A stretch of DNA of 64,000 nucleotides from Cristatella mucedo (Eukaryota > Bryozoa > Phylactolaemata > Cristatellidae). The position numbers and the translations under genes are program-made. The stretch covers positions 64,001-128,000 of the forward strand of contig WPIO01000241.1 of the NCBI GenBank assembly GCA_009760855.2. The letters run 5' to 3'. Shown here in pieces: positions 51,501 to 63,545 of this stretch. Under the pieces are notes generated by a model. The model saw only the letters and a program-made list of their open reading frames with translations, did not search any database and was not told the origin of the DNA. The stretch's first letter is position 1. The number at the start of each line of letters is the position of its first letter.

Positions 51501-52430
51501 TGCCGGGCCGTATCGCACGCTGGGGAATAGCAGATTTGGAGTTCTAGCGATTCCGGCTGGCGATCACTGGTTCGAACGTCTCGTGCTAACTAAGGAAGAG
51601 CGTGTTATTTCTCCGTGCCAGAACTGTTTCCAGACTATGGTGCAAGGGCACTTCTGATGGCCAGTCATACGCAGCTGCTCTGACATGAGATTGGAAGTGT
51701 CTTACATATTTGCGGCGATCGTGGTGGCAAACATTCGTGGCGAAAGACGTGTACTTTATCGTGGCGAAATGGGCCTTTATAAAAACTCAAATAGTGCGAG
51801 GCAGCTCCTCTGCTGCGCAGTCAGCGGCAGGGGCGCTCTCCGGAGCATTGCAGAATTTGACAGTTGCTAGGCATATTCGTCTCGATGCCTGGTGTGCGGA
51901 ACATGAGTTCTGTGCGAAACGTGTTATTATTTTTACCGTGTGGGCGGAAATGCTGTAAACATTGTGGGCGATAAGAACTCTGCTGCCAGCAAGATCGCTT
52001 ACGGTCCAGCTAAGTGAAGATTTGTAAGTGTCGCCCTAGGCAGCATCCGGGCGATCTGAGTGCGAACGATCATGGTCTGCGTAAACCGTGTTATTGAGCG
52101 TGCCGAAAATGCTTCAATCAAAGTGTGGCAGGCTAGTCTCGTACTGCATCAGCAAGGCGCCACGCTCTCTGACATGCAATATCTGTATAGTTTGCTTTAT
52201 TATTCCGGCGATCATGCTGCAAAGCTTTCGTAGCAAATATCGTGTTTATTGTAGGGGCGGTTGCGTAAATGGGGGCGTTAAACATGGTGGGCGAGAATTC
52301 AAACTGGGCTGGCCAGGCAGGGCCACGCCTCCGACACGCAGATTGAAGTTTTTCTAACATATCGGCGGCGATCGAATGCGAAATTGGTGCGAAAAGGCGT
52401 TTATTTACGTGCTAAATGCTTTAGAACAAG
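42526..52430 (+). repeat. Error-rich satellite block 1 (probable unpolished long-read sequence)
   Basis: The same 124-bp satellite in the same order and orientation, with frequent one-to-few-base insertions and some deletions. Fourteen consecutive units between about 45,960 and 48,052 average close to 149 bp instead of 124. Disorder rises gradually from 42,526, and monomers between about 49,800 and 52,300 are barely readable. It then stops abruptly at 52,430. Homopolymer runs such as the nine G at about 43,039 and the G-run at about 51,175 are not part of the monomer. Cleaner islands lie at 45,010-45,120 and 45,925-46,040. There are no genes. Open frames of 150-220 codons in this block are chance or repeat-derived. 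Confidence 0.85.
50045..50285. other. Non-satellite-like island inside error-rich block 1
   Basis: About 240 bp in which I cannot find the monomer landmarks. The stretch is purine-rich on the given strand (G runs, a run of ten A near 50,178) and low in T. Its length equals roughly 1.6-2 noisy units. It may be very poor base calls, a chimeric read fragment, or a real insertion. A short open frame (about 77 codons from 50,045) spans it but shows no recognisable domain. Confidence 0.5.
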
Positions 52431-53560
52431 TAGCAGCACCTCTGCCAGCAAGGCACACGCTCCGACATGCAGATTTGAAGTTTCTACATATTCGCGAGAA
52501 TCTGCTGGAAAAACTGGGCGAAACGTGTTATTTACGTGCGGAAATGCTTTAAACAAGGTGCAGCACTCTGATGCCAGCCAGCACACGCTCCGACATGCAG
52601 ATTTGAAGTTTCTACATATTCCGCGATCTGCTGCGAACTCGTGCGAAACGTGTTATTTACGTGCGAAATGCTTAAAACAAGGTGCAGCACTCTGCTGCCA
52701 GCCAGCGCACGCTCCGACATGCAGATTTGAAGTTTCTACATATTCCGCGATCTGCTGCGAACTCGTGCGAAACGTGTTCATTACGTGCGAAATGCTTTAA
52801 ACAAGGTGCAGCACTCTGCTGCCAGCAAGCGCACGCTCCGACATGCAGATTTGAAGTTTCTACATATTCCGCGATCTGCTGCGAACTCGTGCGAAACGTG
52901 TTATTTACGTGCGAAATGCTTTAAACAAGGTGCAGCACTCTGCTGCCAGCCAGCCACGCTCCGACATGCAGATTTGAAGTTTCTACATATTCCGCGATCT
53001 GCTGCGAACTCGTGCGAAACGTGTTATTTCCGTGCGAAACGCATCAAACAAGGTGCAGCACTCTGCTGCCAGCCAGCACACGCTCCGACATGCAGATTTG
53101 AAGTTTCTACATATTCAGCGATCTGCTGCGAACTCGTGCGAAACGTGTTATTTACGTGCGAAATGCTTTAAACAAGGTGCAGCACTCTGCTGCCAGCCAG
53201 CACACGCTCCGACATGCAGATTTGAAGTTTCTACATACTCCTCGATCTGCTGCAAACTTCGTGCGAAACGTGTTATATTTACGTGCGAAATGCTTTAAAA
53301 CAAGGTGCAGCACTCTGCTGCCTGCCAGCCAGCACACGCTCCGACATGCAGATTTGAAGTTTCTACATATTCCGCGATCTGCTGCGAACTCGTGCGAAAC
53401 GTGTTATTTACGTGCGAAATGCTTTAAACAAGGTGCAGCACTCTGCTGCCAGCCAGCGCACGCTCCGAAATGTAGATTTGAAAGTTTCTACATATTCCGC
53501 GATCTGCTGCGAAACTCGTGCGAAACGTGTTATTTACGTGCGAAATGCGTAGTAAAACAA
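52431..53560 (+). repeat. Clean satellite island (nine monomers) between the noisy blocks
   Basis: Type A monomers return to 124-bp spacing and near-consensus sequence, with a few single-base indels at the edges (for example 53,270-53,330 with TGTTATATTTACG and CTGCCTGCCAGCC). The sharp left edge at 52,430 and the softer right edge from about 53,500 mirror the clean-to-noisy change at 42,526. Confidence 0.9.
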
Positions 53561-56500
53561 GGGGCAGCAACTCTGCTGCCCAGCAGGGCCACGCTCCGAA
53601 CGCAGATTTGGAAGTTTTCTACATATTCCGCGAATCTGCTGCGGAGTATGGATGCGAAAGTGTTATTAGTGCGAACTGCTTAAACAAGGAGCCGCACTGC
53701 TGCGTCAGCAAGACACACGCTCCGGCATTGCCAGATTTGAGAAGTTCTTACTGTATTCCGCGGATCTGCTGCAAAGTGGTGCGAACGTGTGATTTACGTG
53801 CGAAATGCTTTAGACACAAGTCCAGCACCTGCTGCAGCAAAGCTAACGGCCTGCCGCATGCAGATTTGAAGTTCGTCTACACATCCGAAGATCTTCTGCA
53901 AACTGGTGGCAGAAAACGTGTTGATGTATGACGGGCCGAATGCTCATAAAAACAGGTGCCGGCACGCTGCTGCAAGCCACCGCACGCTCCGAAGGCATGT
54001 TATGGACGTGTATTTCACAGAGGTCCGGCGACGGTCTGCCTGCGCAACTTGTGCGGAACGATCCTGTGTAGAGGTGGCGAAAGGCGGGTTCGCAAAAAAA
54101 TTGCAGCAAATCGTGCTGGCCATCAGGCGCACGCAAAAGACCCAGAAGCATACGAAAGGCAGATTTGAACTTTACTACACAATAGTCCGACGACATCGGC
54201 CTCTAACTTGTGCGAAAACCGGGTTATTGTTACGTCGCGACATAGACTTTACACATGGTTGCCGCACTCTGCTGCCAGTCAGACGCACGCTCCGACATGG
54301 CAGATTATGGAAGTGTTCTAGATATTCCCGCTGATCCGCTCTGAACCTCGTGCGAAACGTGTTATTTATATTACGGTGCGAAGATGTCGTTATAAACAAG
54401 GTGCAGCACTGAGCTGCTGCCAGTCAGCGCACGCTCCGACTATGCAGCGATTTGAAGTTTCTACATATTCGCTCGGGATCTGCTGCAAACTGCCGGGAGT
54501 GCGAAATGTGTTATTTACGTGCGAAATGCTTTAAACATGGTGCAGCACTCTGCTTCCAGCCAGTGCACTCACAAGCGACACGCCCAGATTATGTTGAAAG
54601 TTTTCTACATATATCCGCGATCTGCCTGCGTGAAACTGGTGCCCGAAACGTGAAACTTATATTTACGTGCGAAATGCTTTAAACATGGTGCGTGAGCCAC
54701 ACTCTGCTGTCAAGCCAGTGGCACGCTGCGGACATGCAGATTTGAAGTTTCTACATATTCGCGATCTGCCCTGCGAACGGGTGCGACAACGTGTTATTTA
54801 CGTGCGAAATGCTTAGAACATGTGCAGGCACTTAGGCAGCTGTCAGTCAGCAGCACGCTCACGAGATGTAGCATGATTCAATAACGTTTTTTACAATACA
54901 GATTCGCTAAGACCCGCGATCTGCTGCGAAACTCGATGTCGAAAAGTGTTATTGTACGTGCGAGAATGCTTTAAAACAAGTGGTGCGAAGCACTCTGCTT
55001 TGCCAGCAGAAGTCGGCAACGCTCCGAATGTGCAGGAATATACTGTTTCTACATATTCCGCGATCTGATCACGCGAACTTGGTGCGGGCAACGTGTTTAT
55101 TTACGTTTGGTCGGAAATGAAGTTTTAAACACTGGTGCGGTAGCACTGGCTTCGCCAAGTCACCCCCCGCACGCGTCCGAAATGCAGATGTTATAGGTTT
55201 CTACATATTCCAAGACGATCTTGTTTGCGAACATATGATGGCGAAAACGTGTGTGATTTACGTGGCGAAATGCGGTTAAACGAGGAATGGCACACTCTGG
55301 TGGACTGCCAAGGTCAGCACAGGGGCTACGCAGACATGGACAGATTGTGAAAGTTTCTACATATGATCGCGATCTGTGCTAAGGCAAACTATGGTTGAGA
55401 ACAACGTGTTATTGATGCTTGGCGAATTAATGCTTTAAAACATGGGTGCAGGCAACTATCTCACTCCAGCAAGCAAGCAAAAAACGACTCCTACATTGCA
55501 GATTTGAGAAGTTTCTAAAGATATTCCGCGAAATCTTGCTTGCTGCTAACATCGGTGGCGAAAACGTGTTATTTCTGTGGCGAAATGCATTAGGGAACAG
55601 ATGTGACGCACTCTGCAAATGTCAAAGTCAGGGCACGCTCGCACAAATGCAGATGTTAAAGTTTCTACATATTCCGCGCTGGCTGCAAACTCTTGCGAAA
55701 CGTATGTATTTATTTACGTCCTGGTCAAAGCTTTCTAAACATGGTGCACGCACTCATGCTAGCCTGCGATCAGCAAAGGCCTGGACTGCACAGTTCCGAC
55801 ATGCAGATTACGAAGTGCTTCGGTACATACCTCCGCGATCTGTTGTCGGAACTTGTGGCAAACGTGTTTATTTTCAGTATTACCGTGCGAAATGCTTATA
55901 AACACAGGTGAAAGCACTCTGACTGCAAGTCAAGCGCACGCCTGTCAATCGGAGATGCAGAATTCGTGACAGATTTGAACTTATCTACATATTCAGACCG
56001 CGATCAATGACTGCGTGTCAAACTCGTGCGAGGAACGTGTTATTTACGTGCGAGAATGCTTATCAACTCAGATGGTGCAGCACGCTGCGGTGCCCCCAAC
56101 ATGCGCACGCTCCGAGCATGCCCAGATTTGACGTTTTTACCTATTCCAGGCGAATCCTGCGCCATGCGATCACGTGTCGTGCCCCTCGTCGAAACAGCTG
56201 TAAACATTTGACGGGAAAAGAAATGCTTTGGGAACAAAGGGAATCCCAGCAAGTCGAAGGGGGCAATGTCCGAAGCACTCTGCTAGCCAGGCAGCTCATC
56301 GACGAATGCAGATTTGGCAACCGTTCTTTGACACAGATCGTCCGCGATCTGATTGCGAAACTCTGTGCGAACCGTGTTATTTACTTTGCAAAATGCGTTT
56401 AAACATGGTGCAAAGCACTTCTGCTGCTCAGCACAGCGCACAGCTCCGACTATGCAGAATGTTTGAAGCGTTTTCTGTAATATGCTCTGCGATGAGCCTT

Positions 56501-56764
56501 GCCTGCAAAGCACGTCCAGTGGGTCTGTTGACGAAACGTCGAGCTAGTTCCTGGTACGGTGCGAAGATGCTTTTAAACAATGGTCGCCAGCACTCTGATT
56601 GGGCCGGTCAGCTCACGTGCTAACGGGAAAACATGGCAGATTTGAAGGTGTTCTAGCGTAACATCCGCGATCTGGTTGAGTGTCGAAACTCGTGCGTGGG
56701 AAACGGGTGATTATTTTCGGTGCGAAAAATGCTTTTAAACACTGGTGGGGCACACCATTGCTGC

Positions 56765-56905
56765 TGGGCCTTCAGTTGCAGCCTCGTCCCTACATTCTGC
56801 TCCGCATGTTCAGTTAAGCTAACTATATCCTGCGATAGCTTCTCACTTTCTGCTCCCTTCCCCCCCCTCTTTTCCTTAACACTGTCTCCTCGTAGGGAAG
56901 TCCAT
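56765..56905. other. Pyrimidine-rich insertion of about 100 bp in error-rich block 2
   Basis: Between a degraded GCAGCACTCTGCTGC (about 56,749-56,765) and a readable GCGATCTG (56,908) the monomer should provide about 47 bp. Instead about 145 bp is present, rich in C and T, with CTTCCCCCCCCTCTTTTCC near 56,854. A raw-read artefact or a fragment of foreign sequence is possible, and I recognise no element. Confidence 0.5.
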
Positions 56906-58892
56906 GGCGATCTGGGTCGACGCTCTTGTGTGCGGCTAACGAATGTTATTACGCTACTGTTCGATGCTTAAAGCTGCTTTAACATGTGTGGGCGCATTCA
57001 TGCGTGGCCCAAAATCCAGCGCACGCTTCTCAATTACAGAATATAGAAAACGTTTTTTAACTATTCCCGCGATCGTGCGATGCGAACACTTGGTGGCACT
57101 AAAACCGTAAAGATATTATATTACGTAGGCGAAAATGCGTTAAAACATGGGTGCAAGCGAACTCTGCTGCCAGTCGGCTAACGCGAGCGAACTTCGCGCA
57201 CTGCAAGAATTTGAAGTTTCGTACATATAATGCCGCGATCTGCCTGCGAACTTGTGCGGACACGGGGGTGTTATTTACTTTTAAATGCGAAATGCTTTTA
57301 AACTTATGGGTTCGCAGCACTCTGCTGCACAGTCACCGCAGCGCTCCGAAATGCGATTTGAAGTGTCTACTTTCTCGACAAACATATTCCGTCGATCTGC
57401 CAGTGGCGAGGCTTGTCGGCCGGAACGTGTTATCAATTTACGTGCGAAGAATGCGTTTAGAACATGGTGGCGCACTCTGTGCTGCAGTCAGACGCACAGC
57501 TCCGAAATGAAATGCAGGATTTGAAGGATTTCAACTAATATGCACGAGGATACGATCGTGCTGCGAAAAATACAACAAAAGAACTTGTGTGGTACCACAC
57601 GAAAAAAGTGTTAATTGTACCCGATGCGAAATGCTATTAAACACGGTTGCACAGTCACTTGTTCTTGACCTAAGCCAGTCACATACGCAGGCACACTCCT
57701 CCTACGACGCTTCCGACATGCCAGATTTGAAGGTAACCATTTCCACTACATATCGTCCGCGATCTGCTGCGACAACCTCGTGCGAAACGTCGATTATTTA
57801 GAGCGTGACGAAAATGACAGGTATAAACGCACTAAAGAGGCGAGAGGCACTATCTGCTTGCAATGGCAAACAGACGCACGCTCCGAAATGCAGACTCTTA
57901 TACAGTTTCACATATTATCCTATTGATCGTGTGCAGAAACTCGTAGTGCGAAACGGTGTTTATTTACGTGCGAAATCTTTAGAACATGGTTGCAGCATCT
58001 CTTGCCTGACCAGCAGAGAGCACAGCGCGCCTGACATGCCGTATTTGAACGTTTCTACATATTCAACCGCAAATAAAAATCTTCTAAGAAGAAACTCATG
58101 CGAAACGTGTTATTTACGGTGTCGAAATGCTTTTAAACATGGTGCAGCACTCTGTCTGCAGAGCCAGCACAGAACGCCCGCTCCGATATGCAGATTTGAA
58201 CTTTCTATCAGATTCCGCGATCTGCTGCGAAGCTTGTGCGAAAACGAAGACGTTATTTTTAACGTGCAGAAAAAATGCTTTAACCATAGAGTGGTGCAGC
58301 ACTCTGGCTGGCCAGGACAAGCAGCAACGCTCCGACGATGCAGATTACGAAGTTTCTACGATATTCCGCGATCTGCGTGCGAACTTGTTGCGAAAACGTG
58401 TTATGTTGACGTGCGGAAATGCTTAGAAGCAATAAAGGTGCAAATGACACTCTGCTGCAAGCCAGGGCACGCTCGAGACTGCAATTTGATTTGAACTTCG
58501 TAGTCTACATATTCCGCGATCTGCTGCGAAACTTGTCTGCGAAAACGTGTTTTTATTTACGTGCGAAATGCTATTAAAAAATGGGAAGCACTTCTGCCTG
58601 CAGAAAGTCAGTCCGCGCAACGCTCCGAAATGGCGAATAATTATGAAAGTTTCTTACATATTCCGCGATCTGATGCGACGGATTCCGACTGGTGGGGCGA
58701 GAACCGTGTTATTTACGTGCGCGAAATGCTGATTAAACAAGGTTGCCAGCACTCTGCTGCCAGCAAGCGCACGCTCCGATCCATGCAGATTAAGTTAAAG
58801 AGTTTTGACTACATATTCCGCATCGATCTGATGCGAAACTAGTGCGAAGAAACGTGGAGTATTAACTTACGTGCGAAATGCTTTAAACAAGG

Positions 58893-58942
58893 TGCAGCAC
58901 TCTGCTGCCATCTTAAACAAGGTGCAGCACTCTGCTGCCAGC
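58893..58942 (+). repeat. Local duplication of the monomer start (38 bp step)
   Basis: TTAAACAAGGTGCAGCACTC followed by TGCTGCCA is present twice in succession with only TC between. The rest of a monomer is missing in between. Both copies are perfectly readable although they sit in a noisy block, so this may be an assembly join. Confidence 0.65.
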
Positions 58943-61900
58943 AAGCACACCGCTGCCGACAATGCAGATTTGAAGTTTTCTACATATTCCGCGATCTTGC
59001 GTAAGCTGAACTCGTGCGAAACGTGTTATTTACGTGCGAGAATGCTTTAACACATGGTGCAGCACTTCTGCTGCCAAGCACAGCGCACGCTCCGACATGC
59101 AGATTTAAAGTTTCTACATATTCCGCAATCCGCCGCGAACTCGTGCGAAACGTGTTATTTACGTGCGAAATGCTTTAAACAAGGTGCAGCACTCTGCTGC
59201 CAGCAAGGGCTACGTCCGATCGACATGCCAGCTAATTTAAGATTGAGTATTCTAATATTCCGCGATCTCGGGCTGGAGACAAACTCGTGCGAAACGGGTT
59301 ATTTAGCAGAGTGCGAAAATGCTTTATGAAACATGGTGCAGCGCACCTCTGTCGCAGCCAGCCAAGCACACGCAACGAAACATGCAGATTAGAAGTTTAT
59401 ATACATATTCCGCGATCTGCTGGCGAACGATGTGGGCGAAAACGTGTTATTTATACGTGGCGAAATGCTTTAGAAAGACATGGTGCAGCACTCTGCTGCC
59501 AGTCAGACAGCACACCGCAGCCGGCAAATGCAGATTTGAGGAAGTTTCTAGAACGATATTCCTTCCGCGATCTGCTGCGAACTTGGTGACGAAACGTGTT
59601 AGAAGTTACGTGCGCGAAATGCTTTAAAACATTGTGCAGCACGGACTCTGAGCTGCAGAAGCAGAGGAGCAGCACGCTCCGACATGCATGGATATTTCAA
59701 GGGTTTTACATAGATTGCCGCAGCGAATCTGCTGCGGAAACTAGGGTGCGAAAACGTGGAGTAGTTTACTTGCGAGAATGCTTTACAAAACGGAAATGGG
59801 TAGCAGCCAAGGCTCGCACTGCTGCCAGCGCCGAAGGGCACGCAGTACGACATGCAACCGGAGTATTGTTTTGAGGGTGCAGTACATATTCCGCAAGTCT
59901 GGACCTGCGAGAACTCGATGCGAAACGTGTTACTTATTTACGTGAACGAAATGCTTTAAACAAAGGGGTGCGAAGCACTCTGGCTGCCCAGAAGAAGCAC
60001 AGACGACTCCGACATGAAGATTTGAAGTGTATCTACATATTCACGCGATATTCGCTGCAAATTGGTGCGGGGGAAAACGTGTTATTTTACGTGCAGAAAA
60101 GACAATGCTTAAAACAGGGTGGCAGCACTTTGGCTGAGGCCAGCAGGCAAGCACACGCTCCGACATACCAGAGTTTAGCAGAAGTTGGCCATAATTCCGC
60201 AAGAGTCAGTGCTGGGACGAAAACTGGTGACCAAGATGGTTAGTTAAGACCTGCGGAAAAATGCTGCTAAACAAGGTCCAGCACTCTGCTGCCAAGCAAG
60301 CTCCCTGGCTCCGACTTATTAAAAGTTTCAGATTTGTTTGTGTTTTTACATATATTCGCCTCATCGATCATTGTCGTCCGCGATTCTGTCCGTACTCGTG
60401 CGAAAAACGTGTTAATTTACGTGCGAGAAAGTGGCTTTAACAAGGAGTGCAGCACTCTGCTGACCATGCCAAGGGGCCACGCTCCGAAATGCAGATTTGA
60501 TACTTTATACATATTTGCCGCGATGCGACTGCGATGCAGAACGTGTGCACGAAACGTGTTATTTACGTGCACGAGAATAGCTTTAAAGAATGTTGCAGCA
60601 CTCTGCTGGCGCCAGCAAAGCGCACGCTCGCTAACGAATGACAGGAGTTTGAAGTTTCGTAGAAGTATTACGCGATCTGCTGCGAACATCTGGTGCGGAA
60701 ACGTGTTATTTACGTGGAGCGAGAAATGCTTTAAGAAACAAGGGATGCAGCACAGTCTGCCTGTGCCAGCAACCCCCAGGGCACGCTGTACGCGACATGT
60801 CAGATTTGAAGTTTCTGCATTATTCCGGCACGAATCTGCGGCCGACAACTAAGGTGCGAAACAGTGTGTATAATACGTGCGGCGAAATGCGTTTGAACAA
60901 GGTGCAGCACTCTGGCTTTTTGCCAGACAAGCGCACGCGTCCGACACGGCAGAGTTTGAAGTTTCTACATATTACCGCGATCTGCTGACGAGAACTGGGT
61001 GCGAAACGTGTGTATTTAGCGTGCGAAATGCTTTTAAACAAGGGTGCCAGCACTCTGCTGCCAGTCAGGGCACGCCCCAACACCCCCCGAGACACCAGGG
61101 ATTTGATGGCTCCGTATTCCGCGAATTGAATGCGAACTGGATTTGAAAAGTTTCTACGGGATGATGCTCCGCGATCTGCTTGCGAGACGCGTGTGGCGAA
61201 AACGTGTTTATTTACGTGCGAAATGCTTTAAACATGGTGCAGCACACGTTGCTGCTGCAGAGAGCCGAGAACAGCTAACGCTCCGACATGCATTGATGTA
61301 AACTTTCTACATATTCGCGCGATCTGACTGCAAACGGGTGCGGAAGAAACGTGTTAATTTACGTGCGAAAATGATTTTAAACAGAGGGAACAGCACTCGT
61401 GGCAGTCTGGCCACCAAGCGCACGCTCGCGATATGCAGATTTAAAGAACCTTTCTACATATTCCGCGATATGGCTTTCTGCGAGACTTGAACTCGGTGCG
61501 GCGAAACGTGTTATTTAACGTGCGCAATGCTTTAAACACAAGGACAGAGACGACTCTGCTGCCTGCAAGTCAGCACAGCAGCTCCCGGAATGGCAGGATT
61601 TGAGCTTTCTACAGAAGATTCCGCGATCTGAGCAGCGAACTTGTGCGAAAAGTTGTTATTAGTCGTGCGAAAATGTGTTTAGAACTAAGTGCGAAGCGAA
61701 CTCGAGACGGCTCGCCAGCAGAGGAAGACCACGCTCCGACCATGCAGAGCTTGAAGTTTCTAAGAGATTCCGCGATTCTGCTGCGAAACTCGCGCGAGAA
61801 AAACGTGTTTATTACGTGGCGAAATGGACTTTAAACATGGGAGGCAGCACTCTGCTGGCCAGCACAGGGGACGCGCTCAGAGACATGCAGATGTTGAAGT

Positions 61901-63545
61901 GTTCTACATATTCCGCGATCCTTGCCGCGAACGTCGATGCGAAAACGTGTTATTTACGTGCGAGAAATGTGCTTATAAACAAGGGATGCAGCACTCGAGC
62001 GAGCCAGCAGAAGCATCACGCTCCGGACAGGCAGATTGTGAAGTTTCGTACATATTCCGCGATTCTGCTGCAAACTAGTGCGAAAAGCGTTATTTCGTGG
62101 CGAAATGCATGTAAGAAACAAGGTCAACTCAGCACTCTGCTGCGACAGAGAAAGAGCACGCTCCAGAGACATGCAGATTTGAGATTTCTAAGTAGTTCCG
62201 CGATTCGCAGCGAACTGTTGCGAAACGGTAGTTTATTTTAACGTTGCAAATTGGCCTGTTAAACCAGGTGCAGCACTCTGCTGCCAGGAGAGCTCGACGC
62301 CCTGCCTACATGCAAGATTTGGAAGTTTTCTACCTATTTCGCATTCTGCTGCGGAATTTGAGGGGCGGAAACGTGTTTTTACGTGCGAACATGCTTTAAA
62401 CATGGGGTGCGAGAACTCTAGCATGGCAGCAAGCGCACGTCGAGTGAACATGCATATTTGAAGTTCGTACAATAATTCCGCGCGATATGATAGCCAAAAG
62501 CTGGTACGAAGAGAGGATGTATTACGATGCTAACATGCTTGAGACAAGGTAAAGCGAACACTGCTAACTGCACAAGCCAGAGCACACGCTCCGACATGCA
62601 GATTGAAAGTTCCTACGAATATTCAGCGATCTGCTTGCGAATTGGTGCGAAACGTGGTTAATTACGTGGCGAAGATGCTTATAAAAAAGGGTGCGACAGC
62701 AACGTCTGGCTGCAAAGAGCGAAGACGACGATTATGAAAGTGAAGGAGTTTGGGAAGTTTTACATATCTGCAGACGAGGTAGGCTGAGGGACGATTGGTG
62801 CGAAACGGTGATTATCTAACGTGCGGAAATGCGTTTATAAAGCAAAGGATGCAAGACAACTATGCTGCAAGCCAGGGCGAACGCTTCGACACGCAGAGGT
62901 TTAACTATCTAAAGTAGTTCCAGAGATCATGCTGAGAACTCGAGTGGAAACCGTGGTAGTTACGGCGAGAAATGCATTTTAGAAGACCGAATGGAGGAAG
63001 AGCAGACTGGCTGCAAGCGAGGGACAAGCTCTACGAGATGCAGAGATTTGAGGCGTTACTTAGGCAAATCCGGCACAAGGTGCCGCAAGAAAGCTTGCGA
63101 AACGGTGTTATATACGTGACGGAAACTGCATTTAGACAAGGTTGCAAGGCACTCGCAGTGCAAGCAAGAGACGCATGCTACCGAGCATGTAGCGATTTAA
63201 GAGGTGTTGCTCACAGATTCGGCGATAGTTGGCAGGGAAGAGATAGGTGGCAGAAACGTGTAATGTACGGAGCCGGAACTGCGTTTAAACGACATGGAGT
63301 GCGAGCACTGATGGGAGCCAGCAGCGTACGCTCCGGACAATGGTTACAGATTGAAGTTTGCTACATATGTCCGCGATACTGGACTGCCTTGGTGCGAAGA
63401 GGAGAGTGGTATTTACGGGCAACAAATGCTGTATTTTAAAGCAAGGAGAGCAGTCACTCTGCTGCCACGCAATCAACGCTCCGAGAGATGCAGATTGACG
63501 GTTTCTACACCTATGTCCGCGGGATTGCTAGGAGTTTATGGCGCG

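Larger units (their letters stand above)
53561..63545 (+). repeat. Error-rich satellite block 2 (probable unpolished long-read sequence)
   Basis: The satellite continues in order but with dense indels. Fourteen units from about 58,874 to 61,027 average close to 154 bp. Inserted A and G dominate toward the right (61,000-63,500), where landmarks are hardest to see. The block ends abruptly at 63,545. Its length (about 9,985 bp) is nearly that of the first noisy block (about 9,905 bp). Better-preserved units occur at about 54,450-54,560, 58,980-59,200 and 61,200-61,240. There are no genes. Confidence 0.85.

Noticed and set aside
42526-52430. Old, naturally degenerate satellite flanking a young core
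   Set aside because: Insertions dominate, unit order is intact, clean copies return abruptly at 52,430, and no transposon insertions are seen. Ageing would give mainly substitutions and deletions.
57805-58494. 229-codon open frame in error-rich block 2
   Set aside because: The block is the satellite with random indels. The frame is a patchwork of all three satellite frames and contains no domain.
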